Assembly (NCBI GenBank): GCA_963748315.1
Contig: CAVVIK010000006.1
Span: 1,269,715 to 1,333,714, forward strand
Source: DASPHG01 sp963748315
GTDB taxonomy: Bacteria; Actinomycetota; Thermoleophilia; Solirubrobacterales; Thermoleophilaceae
Reading direction: 5' to 3'
DNA: 64,000 nucleotides
Position numbers and translations under genes: made by a program. Shown here piece by piece: positions 24,965-34,345 of this stretch (positions are counted from its first letter, which is position 1; each line of letters opens with the position of its first letter). The notes beneath the pieces are model-generated. The model saw only the letters and a list, made by a program, of their open reading frames with translations. It was not told where the DNA came from and made no database searches.

Positions 24965-25749
24965 GCGCGATGGCGCTGGTGGCGCTCTGCGGCGCGGCCC
25001 TCCTGGTCGGCGTATCGGTCTGGCGGCTGCGGCAGGGACGGCGCGGGCGCGCGCTGCTTGCCCTGACCGGGGCCCTCATCCTGGTCCTCTTCGCCGCGAG
25101 CGGCGGCATCGGCATGCCCGACGGCGAGGGAGCCGTGAACAGCGCGGCCGACGCGCTCGAGGGCTGGGTCTACCCGTTCGCAATCGGGATGGCGTTCTTC
25201 GAGACGACGATTCCGCCGCTGACGCTCGTGTATCCGGGCGAGTGGGGGCTGATGCTCTGCGGCGCGATCGCGGGAGCAGGGCGAGCCGAGTTGATCCCGC
25301 TGCTCCTGATCGGCTGGCTCGTCTCGGCCGCCGGCGACTCGCTCACGTTCCTGCTCGGCCGTCGGCTGGGGCGCCCGTTCCTGCTGCGCTCGGGCCGCGG
25401 GATCGGCCTCACGGAGGAGAGGCTCGGCAACGTCGACCGCTGGTTCGAGCGCTACGGCCCGCTCGCCGCGTGCTTCGGCCGGCTCCTTCCGCTCGCGCGC
25501 CCGTTCGGCCCCTTCCTCGCCGGCGCCTCGAAGCTCGAGTACCGGCGCTTCCTGCCGTGGAACGTCCTCGGCTGCCTGCTCTTCTCGGTCGTCTTCGTCG
25601 GGCTCGGCTACGTCTTCTACAACTCCTACGACCAGGTCGCCGAGACCGTCGGGCGCCTCGGGCTGCTCGCGCTCGTCGTCCTCGTGGCGGCGGTAATGCT
25701 CGTGCGCGACCTCCGCCGCCGCGGCGCGCCCGCGAAGGAGCCGGCGTAG
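24961..25749 (+). CDS. DedA family membrane protein (VTT domain)
   Basis: With the GTG at 24961 the protein is 262 residues. It has an N-terminal TM pair and then the DedA domain: FFETTIPPLTLVYPGEWGLM, GWLVSAAGDSLTFLLGRRLG, the signature FERYGPLAACFGRLLPLARP and KLEYRRFLPWNVLGCLLFS, and a last TM helix before a basic tail. DedA proteins are linked to membrane lipid flipping, including undecaprenyl phosphate and phosphatidylethanolamine. Its place between a lipid hydrolase and six mce genes, with overlaps on both sides, supports a membrane-lipid role. Confidence 0.9.
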   Translation: MSAMALVALCGAALLVGVSVWRLRQGRRGRALLALTGALILVLFAASGGIGMPDGEGAVNSAADALEGWVYPFAIGMAFFETTIPPLTLVYPGEWGLMLCGAIAGAGRAELIPLLLIGWLVSAAGDSLTFLLGRRLGRPFLLRSGRGIGLTEERLGNVDRWFERYGPLAACFGRLLPLARPFGPFLAGASKLEYRRFLPWNVLGCLLFSVVFVGLGYVFYNSYDQVAETVGRLGLLALVVLVAAVMLVRDLRRRGAPAKEPA

Positions 25750-27125
25750 TGATCCTGAACCGCGCGCTCGCGCTGGCGACGGTCATTTCCGCGGCCGTCC
25801 TCCTTGCGGTGCTGATGTTCGGAGGGGGCGGCGAGGACTACCGGCTGCGGGCGCAGTTCCTGAACGCGGGCCAGGTCGTGAAGGGCGGCATCGTCACGAT
25901 CGCCGGCAAGCAGGTCGGCACGGTCGCCGGGCAGAGCCTGACCGACGACGGCCTCGCGGAGCTCGAGCTCCGGATCGACGACGACTGGGCGCCGCTTCCG
26001 GCTGGGGTGCACGCGCAGATCCGCCAGTACGGCCTGTCGGGTCCCGCGAGCCGCTACATCGAGATCCGGCTCCCAGATGCCCCGACGCGCGAGCATCTCG
26101 CCGACGGGGCGGTCCTCACGCCGGACCAGACGACGTCCAACGTAGACCTCGACGAGCTATTCGCGACCTTCGACCCGCGTACGCGCCGGGCGCTGCGAGG
26201 CGTCTTCCGTGGGTCGGCGCGGCAGTACGCGGGGCAGGGAAGAAACGCCGCCCAGGGCTGGGTCTACCTCGACCCGTCGCTCGTCGCGGCGACCCGCCTC
26301 TTCGACGAGGTCAACAAGGACAGCGACGAGCTGCGGCGGTTCGTGCGCGAGACGGCGCACCTCGTGGGTGATGTCGCCGAGAAGCGGGAAGACCTCGCCG
26401 GCCTGGTCGACAACCTCGCCGACACGACCGGTGCGATCACGCGGCCGCAGGGCGCGCTCGCCGAGGCGATCGAGCGGCTTCCGCCGTTCCTTCGCCAGGC
26501 CAACACGACCTACGTGACACTCCGCTCGACGCTCGACGGCGTCGAGCCGCTCGTCGAGACGGCGAAGCCGGTCGCGAAGAAACTCCTGCCGTACACGCGC
26601 GAGCTGCGCGGGTTCGTCACGGACCTCCGGCCGACGGTGAACGACCTGGCGCCGGTCCTTCGGCGCCCCGGTCGTTCGAACGACCTCGTCGAGCTGATGC
26701 GCGCCACCCCGCCGCTGCGCGACATCGCTGTCGGACCTGTCGATCGCAACGGCGCGGAGCGCGAGGGCGCGCTGCCGGCGGCATCCGAAGCGCTCGAGAG
26801 CGCGACCCCGCGGCTCGCGTTCGCGCGCCCGTACTCGGTCGACTTCACCGGCTGGCTCGACGACTTCTCGCACTCGGGGAACGTCGACGCGATGGGCGGC
26901 TTCGCCCGGATCGGAACGCACGTGAACGCGTTCTCGATCAAGGATGGCGTGCTGTCTCCGCTCTCACCGCTGGCGCGCAGCGAGACGCTCGACGATCTCC
27001 TCGTCAGCGGCCAGTACAACCGCTGTCCGGGTTCCGTCGAGCGGGACCGCGGCGACGGCTCGATGCCGTTCCGGCCGACCGAGGACTTCAACTGCGACCC
27101 GAGCCAGGTCCCGGTGGGCGAATGA
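25749..27125 (+). CDS. Mce family protein, first of six
   Basis: The GTG at 25749 overlaps the DedA stop by one base. The 458-residue protein has an N-terminal TM anchor (residues ~6-22), an MlaD/MCE domain (~28-110) with VVKGGIVTIAGKQVGTVAG and a hydrophobic core SRYIEIRL, then a long helical region (~150-330) expected to form the tunnel, and a C-terminal tail. It has only two cysteines, both in the tail (YNRC and DFNC). MCE proteins form hexamers that carry lipids between envelope layers. Which of MceA-F it corresponds to was not determined. Confidence 0.9.
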   Translation: MILNRALALATVISAAVLLAVLMFGGGGEDYRLRAQFLNAGQVVKGGIVTIAGKQVGTVAGQSLTDDGLAELELRIDDDWAPLPAGVHAQIRQYGLSGPASRYIEIRLPDAPTREHLADGAVLTPDQTTSNVDLDELFATFDPRTRRALRGVFRGSARQYAGQGRNAAQGWVYLDPSLVAATRLFDEVNKDSDELRRFVRETAHLVGDVAEKREDLAGLVDNLADTTGAITRPQGALAEAIERLPPFLRQANTTYVTLRSTLDGVEPLVETAKPVAKKLLPYTRELRGFVTDLRPTVNDLAPVLRRPGRSNDLVELMRATPPLRDIAVGPVDRNGAEREGALPAASEALESATPRLAFARPYSVDFTGWLDDFSHSGNVDAMGGFARIGTHVNAFSIKDGVLSPLSPLARSETLDDLLVSGQYNRCPGSVERDRGDGSMPFRPTEDFNCDPSQVPVGE

Positions 27126-28540
27126 GGCGGCTCGCGTCCGCGCTCGTCCTGTTGTCCGTAGTTGCGGCTGCGTTAGCGCTGTCCGCTCCGGGCGGAGGTG
27201 GCGGGGACGACGCGCGCCGCTACGTCGTCGAGCTCGACAACGCGTTCGGGATGGTGCTCGGCGGCGACGTGCGCGTCGCGGGCGTGAACGCCGGCCGGAT
27301 CACCGACGTCGAACTCGACGAGAAGTCGCTGAAGGCGCTCATCGAGGTGGAGATCGACGAGCAGGGGTTCGGGTCGCTGCGCGACGACACGCGGTGCGAG
27401 ACCCGACCCCAGTCACCGCTCGGCGAGTACTTCCTCGACTGCGACCCCGGCACGTCGGACCGCGAGATCCCCGACGGCGGGCGCGTCGCGATCGAGCGCA
27501 CGACGTCGACGATCCCGCCGGACCTCGTGCAGAACACGATGCGCCGCCCGTACGCCGAGCGCTTCCGCCTGGTCCTGAACGAGTTCGGAGCGGGACTGGC
27601 CGGGCGTCCCGAGGACCTGAACGAAGCGATTCGACGCGGCGTCCCGGCACTTCGGCAGACGTCGCGGGTGCTCGCGATCCTCGCCGATCACGACCGGGTC
27701 ATCCGCGACCTCGTCGGCGATGCCGACCGGGTCATCGGCAAGCTCGCCGAGAACCGCCGGAACGTCGGGCGGTTCGTGGACGAGGCCGAGGACACATCGA
27801 GCGCGTCGGCCGAGCGCGCCGATGACATCGCGCAGAACTTCCAGAAGCTGCCGACCTTCGTCCGCGAGCTGCGACCGACCATGGCCGCGCTCGAGGAGGC
27901 GGCCGTCGAGCAGCGGCCCGTACTCGTCGACCTGAGTGCGGCGGCGTCCGACCTCGAGCGCTTCCTCGACAACTCCGGTGAGTTCGCCGAGGTGGCGCGG
28001 CCGGCCGTCCGAGCGCTCGGCGACGCCGCGCCGGTCGGCCGGGAGGCGGTGCGGGCTGCGCTGCCGAACACGCAGGAGCTGCGCCGGTACGCGCGGCCGA
28101 CCACGGACCTCGCGCCGAACCTGCGCATCACGCTCGAGGACTTCGCCGACCCCGACCGCGCCGTCGAGCCCGATCCGCGCAGCCCGAGGGGCGGGAGCGG
28201 GTACTCGGGCCTCGAGGCGATCCTCCGCTACGTCTTCAGCCAGTCGCTGACGATCAACGGCTTCGACGAGTTCGGCCACATGGTCCGCGCGGCGGTCTTC
28301 ACCGACGACTGCTCGCCGTACATGGACGCCGAGCGCGCGAAGGCGCAGCCGGAGCTCGTCGAGCGATGCAACTCGTGGCTGGGCCCGAACCAGCCCGGCA
28401 TCAACCAACCCGATCCGTCGCCGCCCGCGCCTGAGCCGGCGGCAGCGGCCGCCGCCACGGCTGCCAGGAAGTCGGCACAACACGGACCGCGCAGCGGAGC
28501 CGACGCCGTCCAGGTCCTCGACTACCTGCTCGCGCCATGA
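27122..28540 (+). CDS. Mce family protein, second of six
   Basis: The ATG overlaps the previous stop (ATGA). The 472-residue protein has a signal-anchor-like N-terminus (LASALVLLSVVAAALALSAP), an MCE domain with GGDVRVAGVNAGRITDVEL and the characteristic PQSPLGEYFLD loop, long helices, and an Ala/Pro-rich C-terminus. It carries two cysteines in the MCE domain (TRC, LDC) and two in the tail (DDC, ERC). No lipobox cysteine follows the hydrophobic segment, so it is not the MceE-type lipoprotein. Confidence 0.9.
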   Translation: MRRLASALVLLSVVAAALALSAPGGGGGDDARRYVVELDNAFGMVLGGDVRVAGVNAGRITDVELDEKSLKALIEVEIDEQGFGSLRDDTRCETRPQSPLGEYFLDCDPGTSDREIPDGGRVAIERTTSTIPPDLVQNTMRRPYAERFRLVLNEFGAGLAGRPEDLNEAIRRGVPALRQTSRVLAILADHDRVIRDLVGDADRVIGKLAENRRNVGRFVDEAEDTSSASAERADDIAQNFQKLPTFVRELRPTMAALEEAAVEQRPVLVDLSAAASDLERFLDNSGEFAEVARPAVRALGDAAPVGREAVRAALPNTQELRRYARPTTDLAPNLRITLEDFADPDRAVEPDPRSPRGGSGYSGLEAILRYVFSQSLTINGFDEFGHMVRAAVFTDDCSPYMDAERAKAQPELVERCNSWLGPNQPGINQPDPSPPAPEPAAAAAATAARKSAQHGPRSGADAVQVLDYLLAP

Positions 28541-30052
28541 CCCGCCGGCCGTCGACATCCATCGTCGCGAGCCCGGTCCTGATCGGCGCGGTCACGCTGC
28601 TCGTCACGATCGTCGCGGTCTTCCTCGCGTACAACGCGAACCAGGGGCTGCCGTTCGTGCCCAACCTCGAGGTGAACGTCCTCGCCAAGAACGCCTCGGC
28701 GGTCGGGCGCGGGGCCGAGGTGCGCGAGGGCGGCATCCGAGTCGGGTTCGTGCGCGACGTGAGCACGCGCACGCTCGAGGACGGAACCGCGGCCGCCGAG
28801 ATCCACGCGGTGCTCGAGGCGGGCGACGACGAGATTCCGGTCGACACGATGTTCACGATCCGGCCGCGGTCCCCGCTCGGCCTGAAGTACCTGGAGATGG
28901 CGCGCGGCACCGCGGCGGAGACGGCGGGGCAGGACCACGTCTTCCCGGTCGAGCAGACGATCCGGCCCGTGGACTTCGACGACGTCGCGCGAATCTACGA
29001 CGCTCCGACGCGGCGCGGGATCCAGCGCGGCTTGGGCGGCTTCGGCACGGCGCTCGCGGGACGCGGCACGTACCTGAACCAGGGGATCGAGGAGCTGCCT
29101 CGCCTGCTGCTCCACCTCGAGCCGGTCGCGCGGACGCTTGCCGACCGCGACACCCGGCTCGGGCGCTTCTTCTCGGAGCTCGGTGACGCAGCGCGGGTCG
29201 TCGCGCCGCTGGCCGAGGAGCAGTCGGACTTCTTCACCCAGGCCGGGCTGACATTCGAGGCGCTTTCGCGCGACACGGAGGCGCTCAAGGCGACGATCGA
29301 GCGCACGCATCCGGCGCTCCAGGCCGGGATCGAGTCCTTCCCGGTCCAGCGGCCGTTCCTGACCGACAGCGCGGCGCTTGCGCGCGAGATGCAGCCCGTC
29401 GCGCGCGAGCTGCGCCCGGCTCTGCCCGACCTGAACAGCGCGCTCGAGCGCGGCATTCCGGTCACGGAGCGGTCGGTCGGCTTCTACGACGACCTCCAGC
29501 CGGCCCTGGTGTCGTTGCGCGACCTGATGGAGGACCCGGGCACGGGCATCGCGCTGCGCGGGCTGACCGCGAACGTGTCGTCGCTCAAGCCACAGCTCCG
29601 CTACCTCGGCCCGTACCAGACCGTCTGCAACTACTGGACCTACTTCTTCACGTTCCTCGGGGAGCACGTGAGCCAGGACGGCCCATACGGCTACTCGCAG
29701 CGAGCAGCGATCAAGAGCACAGGCCAGCAGTCGAACAACCCGAGCTCGATGGGCTCGGCGCGGCCCGCCAACAACGAGGGCTACTACGAGCAGAGCCGGT
29801 TCCGCGGCGACCCGGTCGCACCTGCACGCGACGCCATACAACGCCGCGATCGACGAACAGGGCAACGCCGACTGCGAGAACGGCCAGCGCGGCTACCCGC
29901 GGCGCCTGTCGCGGTTCGCCAAGCCCGACCTCGACGTAGTGACCGACCCGCACATCCCCGGCAACCAGGGGCCGACTTACGCCGGGATCCCGCACGTGCC
30001 GAAGGGGCAGACCTTCACGCGCGAGCCCGAGACGGGGGCGGTGCACCCATGA
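28537..30052 (+). CDS. Mce family protein, third of six, one apparent frameshift
   Basis: The ATG overlaps the previous stop by four bases. An N-terminal TM helix (LLVTIVAVFLAYNANQGLP) is followed by an MCE domain with VGRGAEVREGGIRVGFV and the PRSPLGLKYLEM loop, then long helices. After FRGDPV, at about 29817, one extra base shifts the frame. The true tail (HLHATPYNAAIDEQGN onward, ending ETGAVHP) lies one frame over and stops at 30050-30052 with an ATGA overlap to the next gene. Read uncorrected, the frame runs into the following mce gene and mimics a 1005-residue fusion. Corrected length is about 504 residues. The tail cysteines are TVC and ADC. Confidence 0.88.
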
Positions 30053-31554
30053 TGCGCAGGCCATCGGGGATGCCGCCGCTGCGCGCCGGGCTCATCGCGC
30101 TCGCGCTGATCGTCGTCGGCACCTACTTCGCGTTCGCACGCGGCCTGCCGATCGGCGACCACTACGAGATCGAGGCCGTCTTCCGCACGGCTAACAACGT
30201 CAAGGAGCGCCAGCCCGTACGGATCGCGGGCGTCGACGTGGGCAAGGTCGTGGACGTGCGCCACCTCGAGCCCGGCACCGAGGCCGCGGTGGTCACGATG
30301 CAGATCGAGGACAAGGGCCTTCCGGTCCACCGCGACGCGCGCGTCTCGATCCGGCCGCGGATGTTCCTCGAGGGCAACTGGTTCCTCGACCTCCAGCCCG
30401 GCACGCCCGCCTCCGGTGAGCTTCCGGACGGCGGCTCGCTGCCGATCGCCCAGACACGCGGCCCGGTCCAGCTCGGCCAGCTCTTCAGCGCGCTCCAGGC
30501 GGACACGCGCAAGAACCTCCAGACGCTGCTGGGCGAGTACTCCAGCGCGCTGAAGGGGGAGGGGGCGGACGGCTACCGGCGCTCGATCCCGTACTGGGAG
30601 CCCGCGTACCGGAGCTCCGCGATCGTGCAGGACGCGACGCTCGGCGTGCTCCAGCACGACCTGTCCGAGTACATCGACTCGAGCGGGCGCGTTGCGCGCG
30701 GCCTCGACAAGAGCCCCACGGCGCTGAAGTCGCTTGTGGCCGACTTCAACACCGCCGCCGCGGCGTTCGCGCGCGAGTCGCAGAACCTGTCGCTGACGAT
30801 CGACGAGCTGCCGCGCACGCTCGGGGCGGCGCGGCCTGCGCTCTTCGCGCTCAACGAGGCGCTGCCGCCGTTCCGGCGCTTCGCGGAGGACCTCGAGCCG
30901 AGCATCGAGGAGTCGGGGCGCACGATCGACGTGGCGATGCCATTCCTGCAGCAGGCGCGCCAGCTCGTGTCGCGAGCCGAACTGCGCGGGCTGGCGAACG
31001 ATCTGCGCCCGACCGCGCCCGCGCTCGCGCGGCTGACCGAGCTGACGCGGCCGCTGTACGAGGAGGTGCGGCTGGCCGCGAGTTGCGAGAACGAGGTGCT
31101 GCACGGCTGGTCGACCGACAAGATCGACGACCCCCGCTTCCCCGCCAGCGGCCCCGTGTACGAAGAGGCGCCGAAGCCGCTACCGGGGCTAGCGGCCGAG
31201 AGCCGCAACGGCGACGCGAACGGCCAGTGGGTGCACGTCCTGACGAGCGCTGGGGACCGCACGGTCAACATCGGCAACGGCCTCTTCGCCCAGGCCTACA
31301 AGCCGCTGATCGGCACGAACCCGCCGAAGCCCGACGCGCGCCCACCGCTCCGCCCAGACGTCGCGTGCGAGACGCAGGAGCAACCGGACCTGCGCAGCGT
31401 GCCTGGCCCGCCCGACACCGAGGTCGCCCGCGGGCTCCCCGATACGGCGGAGGCGCACGACCGCTGGAGTGCCGCGCAGGATCGCGCGATCGGCTGGGTC
31501 GAGGACTACCTGCGCGAGTTCGGGCTTGACGACCAGTACAGGGTGGCGCCGTGA
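30049..31554 (+). CDS. Mce family protein, fourth of six
   Basis: Starting at 30049 in an ATGA overlap (a second ATG is at 30052), the protein is 501 residues. It has an N-terminal TM helix (LIALALIVVGTYFAFARGLP), an MCE domain with NNVKERQPVRIAGVDVGKV and PRMFLEGNWFLDLQPG, the long tunnel helices (~150-320) and an unusually long proline-rich tail of about 150 residues. The two cysteines are both in the distal part (AASC, VAC). It ends in a GTGA overlap with the fifth mce gene. Confidence 0.92.
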   Translation: MMRRPSGMPPLRAGLIALALIVVGTYFAFARGLPIGDHYEIEAVFRTANNVKERQPVRIAGVDVGKVVDVRHLEPGTEAAVVTMQIEDKGLPVHRDARVSIRPRMFLEGNWFLDLQPGTPASGELPDGGSLPIAQTRGPVQLGQLFSALQADTRKNLQTLLGEYSSALKGEGADGYRRSIPYWEPAYRSSAIVQDATLGVLQHDLSEYIDSSGRVARGLDKSPTALKSLVADFNTAAAAFARESQNLSLTIDELPRTLGAARPALFALNEALPPFRRFAEDLEPSIEESGRTIDVAMPFLQQARQLVSRAELRGLANDLRPTAPALARLTELTRPLYEEVRLAASCENEVLHGWSTDKIDDPRFPASGPVYEEAPKPLPGLAAESRNGDANGQWVHVLTSAGDRTVNIGNGLFAQAYKPLIGTNPPKPDARPPLRPDVACETQEQPDLRSVPGPPDTEVARGLPDTAEAHDRWSAAQDRAIGWVEDYLREFGLDDQYRVAP

Positions 31555-32864
31555 GGGACGCGATCCGGCGCAACCTGCCGCGCTTCCTGCTCCTGATCGC
31601 GTTCATGGCGGTTGGGCTGGGCGTCGGCGCGTACATAGTCGCTCACCAGCGGCTGCGGTTCCCGCTGATCGAGGAGGCGCCGATCACGCTCAAGGCAGAG
31701 TTGCCGACCGCCCAGGCCGTCACGCCGGGTCAGGGACAGACGGTCCGGGTGTCCGGCGTGCAGATCGGCGAGATCGGCGAGGTCGATTTGGTTGACGGGC
31801 GGCCGATCGTCGAGATGAAGATCGAGCCCGAGTACGAGGGGCTCGTAACGGACGAGGCGACGGCCCTCCTGCGCCCGAAGACTTCGCTGAAGGACATGTT
31901 CCTCGAGCTCGACCCCGGGCACGGCCGCCCGCTCGAGGAGGGCGAGACGCTCGACGTGTCGCAGACGATCGAAGACGTCCACCCGGATCAGATCCTCCGG
32001 ATGCTCGACGCGGACACGCGCGACTACCTGAAGCTCTTGGTCGCCGGCGCCGGGCTCGGGTTGAAGGACCGCGGTGCGGACCTGCGTGAGATCTTCCGCC
32101 TGTTCGAGCCGACGCACAGGGACCTCGCCCGCGTCAACTCGGCGGTCGCGACGCGCCGCACGAGCCTGCGCCACCTCGTGCATTCGCTGCGCGACCTGAG
32201 CGGCGAGCTGGCGGGGCGCGAGGACGAGCTGTCGCGGTTGGTCATGGCCGCGTCGCGCGTCCTGCGCGCATACGCGAGCGAGGACGAGAACATCAGCGCC
32301 GCCGTCCACGAGCTGCCGTCGGCGCTTCGCCAGACGACCGAGACATTGGGCGAGGTCGAGCAGCTCGCCGACGTGCTCGGCCCGGCCTCGGAGCGGCTGC
32401 GGCCCGCGGCGCGCGCGCTTGGCCGCAGCCAGGTTGCGCTCCGGCCGCTGGCGCGCGAGGCGGCGCCGCTGCTCGAGAACCCCATTCGCCCGTTCGTCCG
32501 CGAGACGCGGCCGCTCGTCGAGGAGCTGCGCCCGGCGTCGCGCGACCTCGCCGAGTCGACGCCGGACCTGACGCGCGTCTTCAAGGTGCTGAACAAGTTC
32601 TTCAACATGGCCGCCTTCAACCCGAACGGCCGCGAGGGCCCCGACGTGTCCGGCCGCGAGGAGGGCTACCTGTTCTGGCTCGCCTGGGTCGCCCACCAGT
32701 CCGTGACGGTCTTCTCGACGCTCGACGCACACGGCCCGTTCCGGCCGTCGCTGGTCGCCATGAGCTGCCAGACCGCTCGCTCGCTCGCTCATGACGACCC
32801 CCAGGACGAATTCCTGATGAACCTGACCCCGCTGCTCACGAACCCGGCGGTGTGCGGCGAATGA
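31551..32864 (+). CDS. Mce family protein, fifth of six
   Basis: The GTG at 31551 overlaps the previous stop. The 437-residue protein, the shortest of the six, has a TM anchor (FLLLIAFMAVGLGVGAYIV), an MCE domain with GQTVRVSGVQIGEIGEVDL and PKTSLKDMFLELDPG, and long helices. Its C-terminal domain contains a Trp/Phe-rich hydrophobic patch (EGYLFWLAWVAHQSV). The tail cysteines are AMSC and AVC, the latter three residues before the end. Confidence 0.92.
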   Translation: MRDAIRRNLPRFLLLIAFMAVGLGVGAYIVAHQRLRFPLIEEAPITLKAELPTAQAVTPGQGQTVRVSGVQIGEIGEVDLVDGRPIVEMKIEPEYEGLVTDEATALLRPKTSLKDMFLELDPGHGRPLEEGETLDVSQTIEDVHPDQILRMLDADTRDYLKLLVAGAGLGLKDRGADLREIFRLFEPTHRDLARVNSAVATRRTSLRHLVHSLRDLSGELAGREDELSRLVMAASRVLRAYASEDENISAAVHELPSALRQTTETLGEVEQLADVLGPASERLRPAARALGRSQVALRPLAREAAPLLENPIRPFVRETRPLVEELRPASRDLAESTPDLTRVFKVLNKFFNMAAFNPNGREGPDVSGREEGYLFWLAWVAHQSVTVFSTLDAHGPFRPSLVAMSCQTARSLAHDDPQDEFLMNLTPLLTNPAVCGE

Positions 32865-34303
32865 TCAAGGTCGCTCCCAGCCTCGGGCGGATCATGGCGT
32901 TGGTCGTCTTCGCCTTCTCGTGCTTGGGGATCCTCCTGTTCCTGTGGCTCCAGTTCGGCGGCGCGACGCCGCTGAAGCCGGAGAAGTACGTCGTCAAGGT
33001 CGGCTTCCCGGAGGCGGTCGGGTTGCTGCAGGACGTCGACGTGCGGACGGCGGGGATCACGATCGGGACAGTCCGCGACGTCGAGGTGGAGGAGGACTCG
33101 AACCGCGCCGTGGCGACGCTGGCGCTCGACGAGGCGTACGCCCCGCTGTCAGAGGACGCGCGCGCGATCCTGCGGCGAAAGACGCTCCTGGGCGAGACGT
33201 TCATCGAGATCACGACCGGCGCACGCGACGCGCCGAAGCTGCCGGACGGCGGGCGGCTCGCCGACGCCGCGGTCGCGCCCACCGTCGAGCTGGACGAGAT
33301 CCTCCAGACCTACGACGAGCGCACGCGGCGCGCGTTCCAGGTCTGGCAGCAGCAGCTCGGGGTCGCCGTCGGCCACCGGGGCGAGGACCTCTCGAACGCG
33401 CTCAACCGGCTGCCGCAGTTCACCGAGAGCGGGGCCGACCTGCTCGAGGTGCTCGACGAGCAACAGGACGCGGTCCAGGGGCTGGTGCGCGACACCGGCA
33501 GCGTGTACGGGGCGCTCACGCGCGACGAGTCGCAGCTCGCCGCGCTGATCCGAAACTCACACGAGCTGTTCAGCGAGACGGCCTCGCAGCGCGAGAACCT
33601 GGCCGAGGCGTTCCACATCTTCCCGACGTTCCTCGACGAATCGCGCCTGACGCTGGGGCGGCTCGAGTCGTTCTCCCGCGAGGCACGACCGCTCGTGCAG
33701 GACCTCAAGCCGGTCGCACACGAGCTGCGCCCGACCGTCGCCGCGGCGCGTGCGCTCGCGCCGGACCTCGAGCACTTCTTCGTCGCCTTCGACCAGCAGA
33801 TCGACGCTGGGCGCACCGCGCTGCCCGCGCTGCGCGAGCTGCTGGACGAGACAAGGCCGCTGCTCGACGCGCTCGGCCCGTTCCTGCAGGAGTTCAACCC
33901 GATCATCGAGTGGCTGGAGCTGCACCAGCAGCTGCTCGGCGACTTCCTCGGCTACTCCGCCGGCGCGCTCGCCGACACGGTTCCGTCGGCGCCCGCCGGC
34001 GAGACCGGTCACTACCTGCGCCAGCTGGGCGTCACCGGCCTCGAGTCGCTCGGCATCCATCGCTCGCGCGTCTCGAGCAACCGCGGGAACGCGTACCTGC
34101 CGCCGGTGATCCCCAGCGTGCAGGTGGCCGAGCACCTCGGTCTCCCGAGCTGGGACTGCAACCCGTCGGGCGGCCCGGTGGAGCCGGAGCCGAAGCCGGT
34201 CGGCTCGGTACCCGGCTGCTGGGTCGACACGGACCCGACGGACTTCAAGGGCAACAGGCGCGCGTTCCCGCACGTCGAGGCAGAGGACTACAGGGGCCGC
34301 TAG
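32861..34303 (+). CDS. Mce family protein, sixth of six
   Basis: The ATG at 32861 overlaps the previous stop (ATGA). The 480-residue protein has a TM anchor (IMALVVFAFSCLGILLFLW), an MCE domain with VGLLQDVDVRTAGITIGTV and RKTLLGETFIEITTG, and long helices with FFVAFDQQIDAGRTALPAL. The C-terminal tail carries two cysteines (DWDC, PGC). This closes the run of six. No permease, ATPase or Mas-type gene follows; the next gene is convergent after 42 bases. Confidence 0.92.
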   Translation: MIKVAPSLGRIMALVVFAFSCLGILLFLWLQFGGATPLKPEKYVVKVGFPEAVGLLQDVDVRTAGITIGTVRDVEVEEDSNRAVATLALDEAYAPLSEDARAILRRKTLLGETFIEITTGARDAPKLPDGGRLADAAVAPTVELDEILQTYDERTRRAFQVWQQQLGVAVGHRGEDLSNALNRLPQFTESGADLLEVLDEQQDAVQGLVRDTGSVYGALTRDESQLAALIRNSHELFSETASQRENLAEAFHIFPTFLDESRLTLGRLESFSREARPLVQDLKPVAHELRPTVAAARALAPDLEHFFVAFDQQIDAGRTALPALRELLDETRPLLDALGPFLQEFNPIIEWLELHQQLLGDFLGYSAGALADTVPSAPAGETGHYLRQLGVTGLESLGIHRSRVSSNRGNAYLPPVIPSVQVAEHLGLPSWDCNPSGGPVEPEPKPVGSVPGCWVDTDPTDFKGNRRAFPHVEAEDYRGR

Positions 34304-34345
34304 GCGGCTTCGGCGAGCCGGCGCCGCACTTTCCAGGCGACCGAG

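Noticed and set aside
28537..31554. Apparent 1005-residue fusion of two Mce proteins
   Set aside because: An extra base near 29817 abolishes the natural stop of the third mce gene; the sensible tail in the neighbouring frame ends with an ATGA overlap at the fourth gene.
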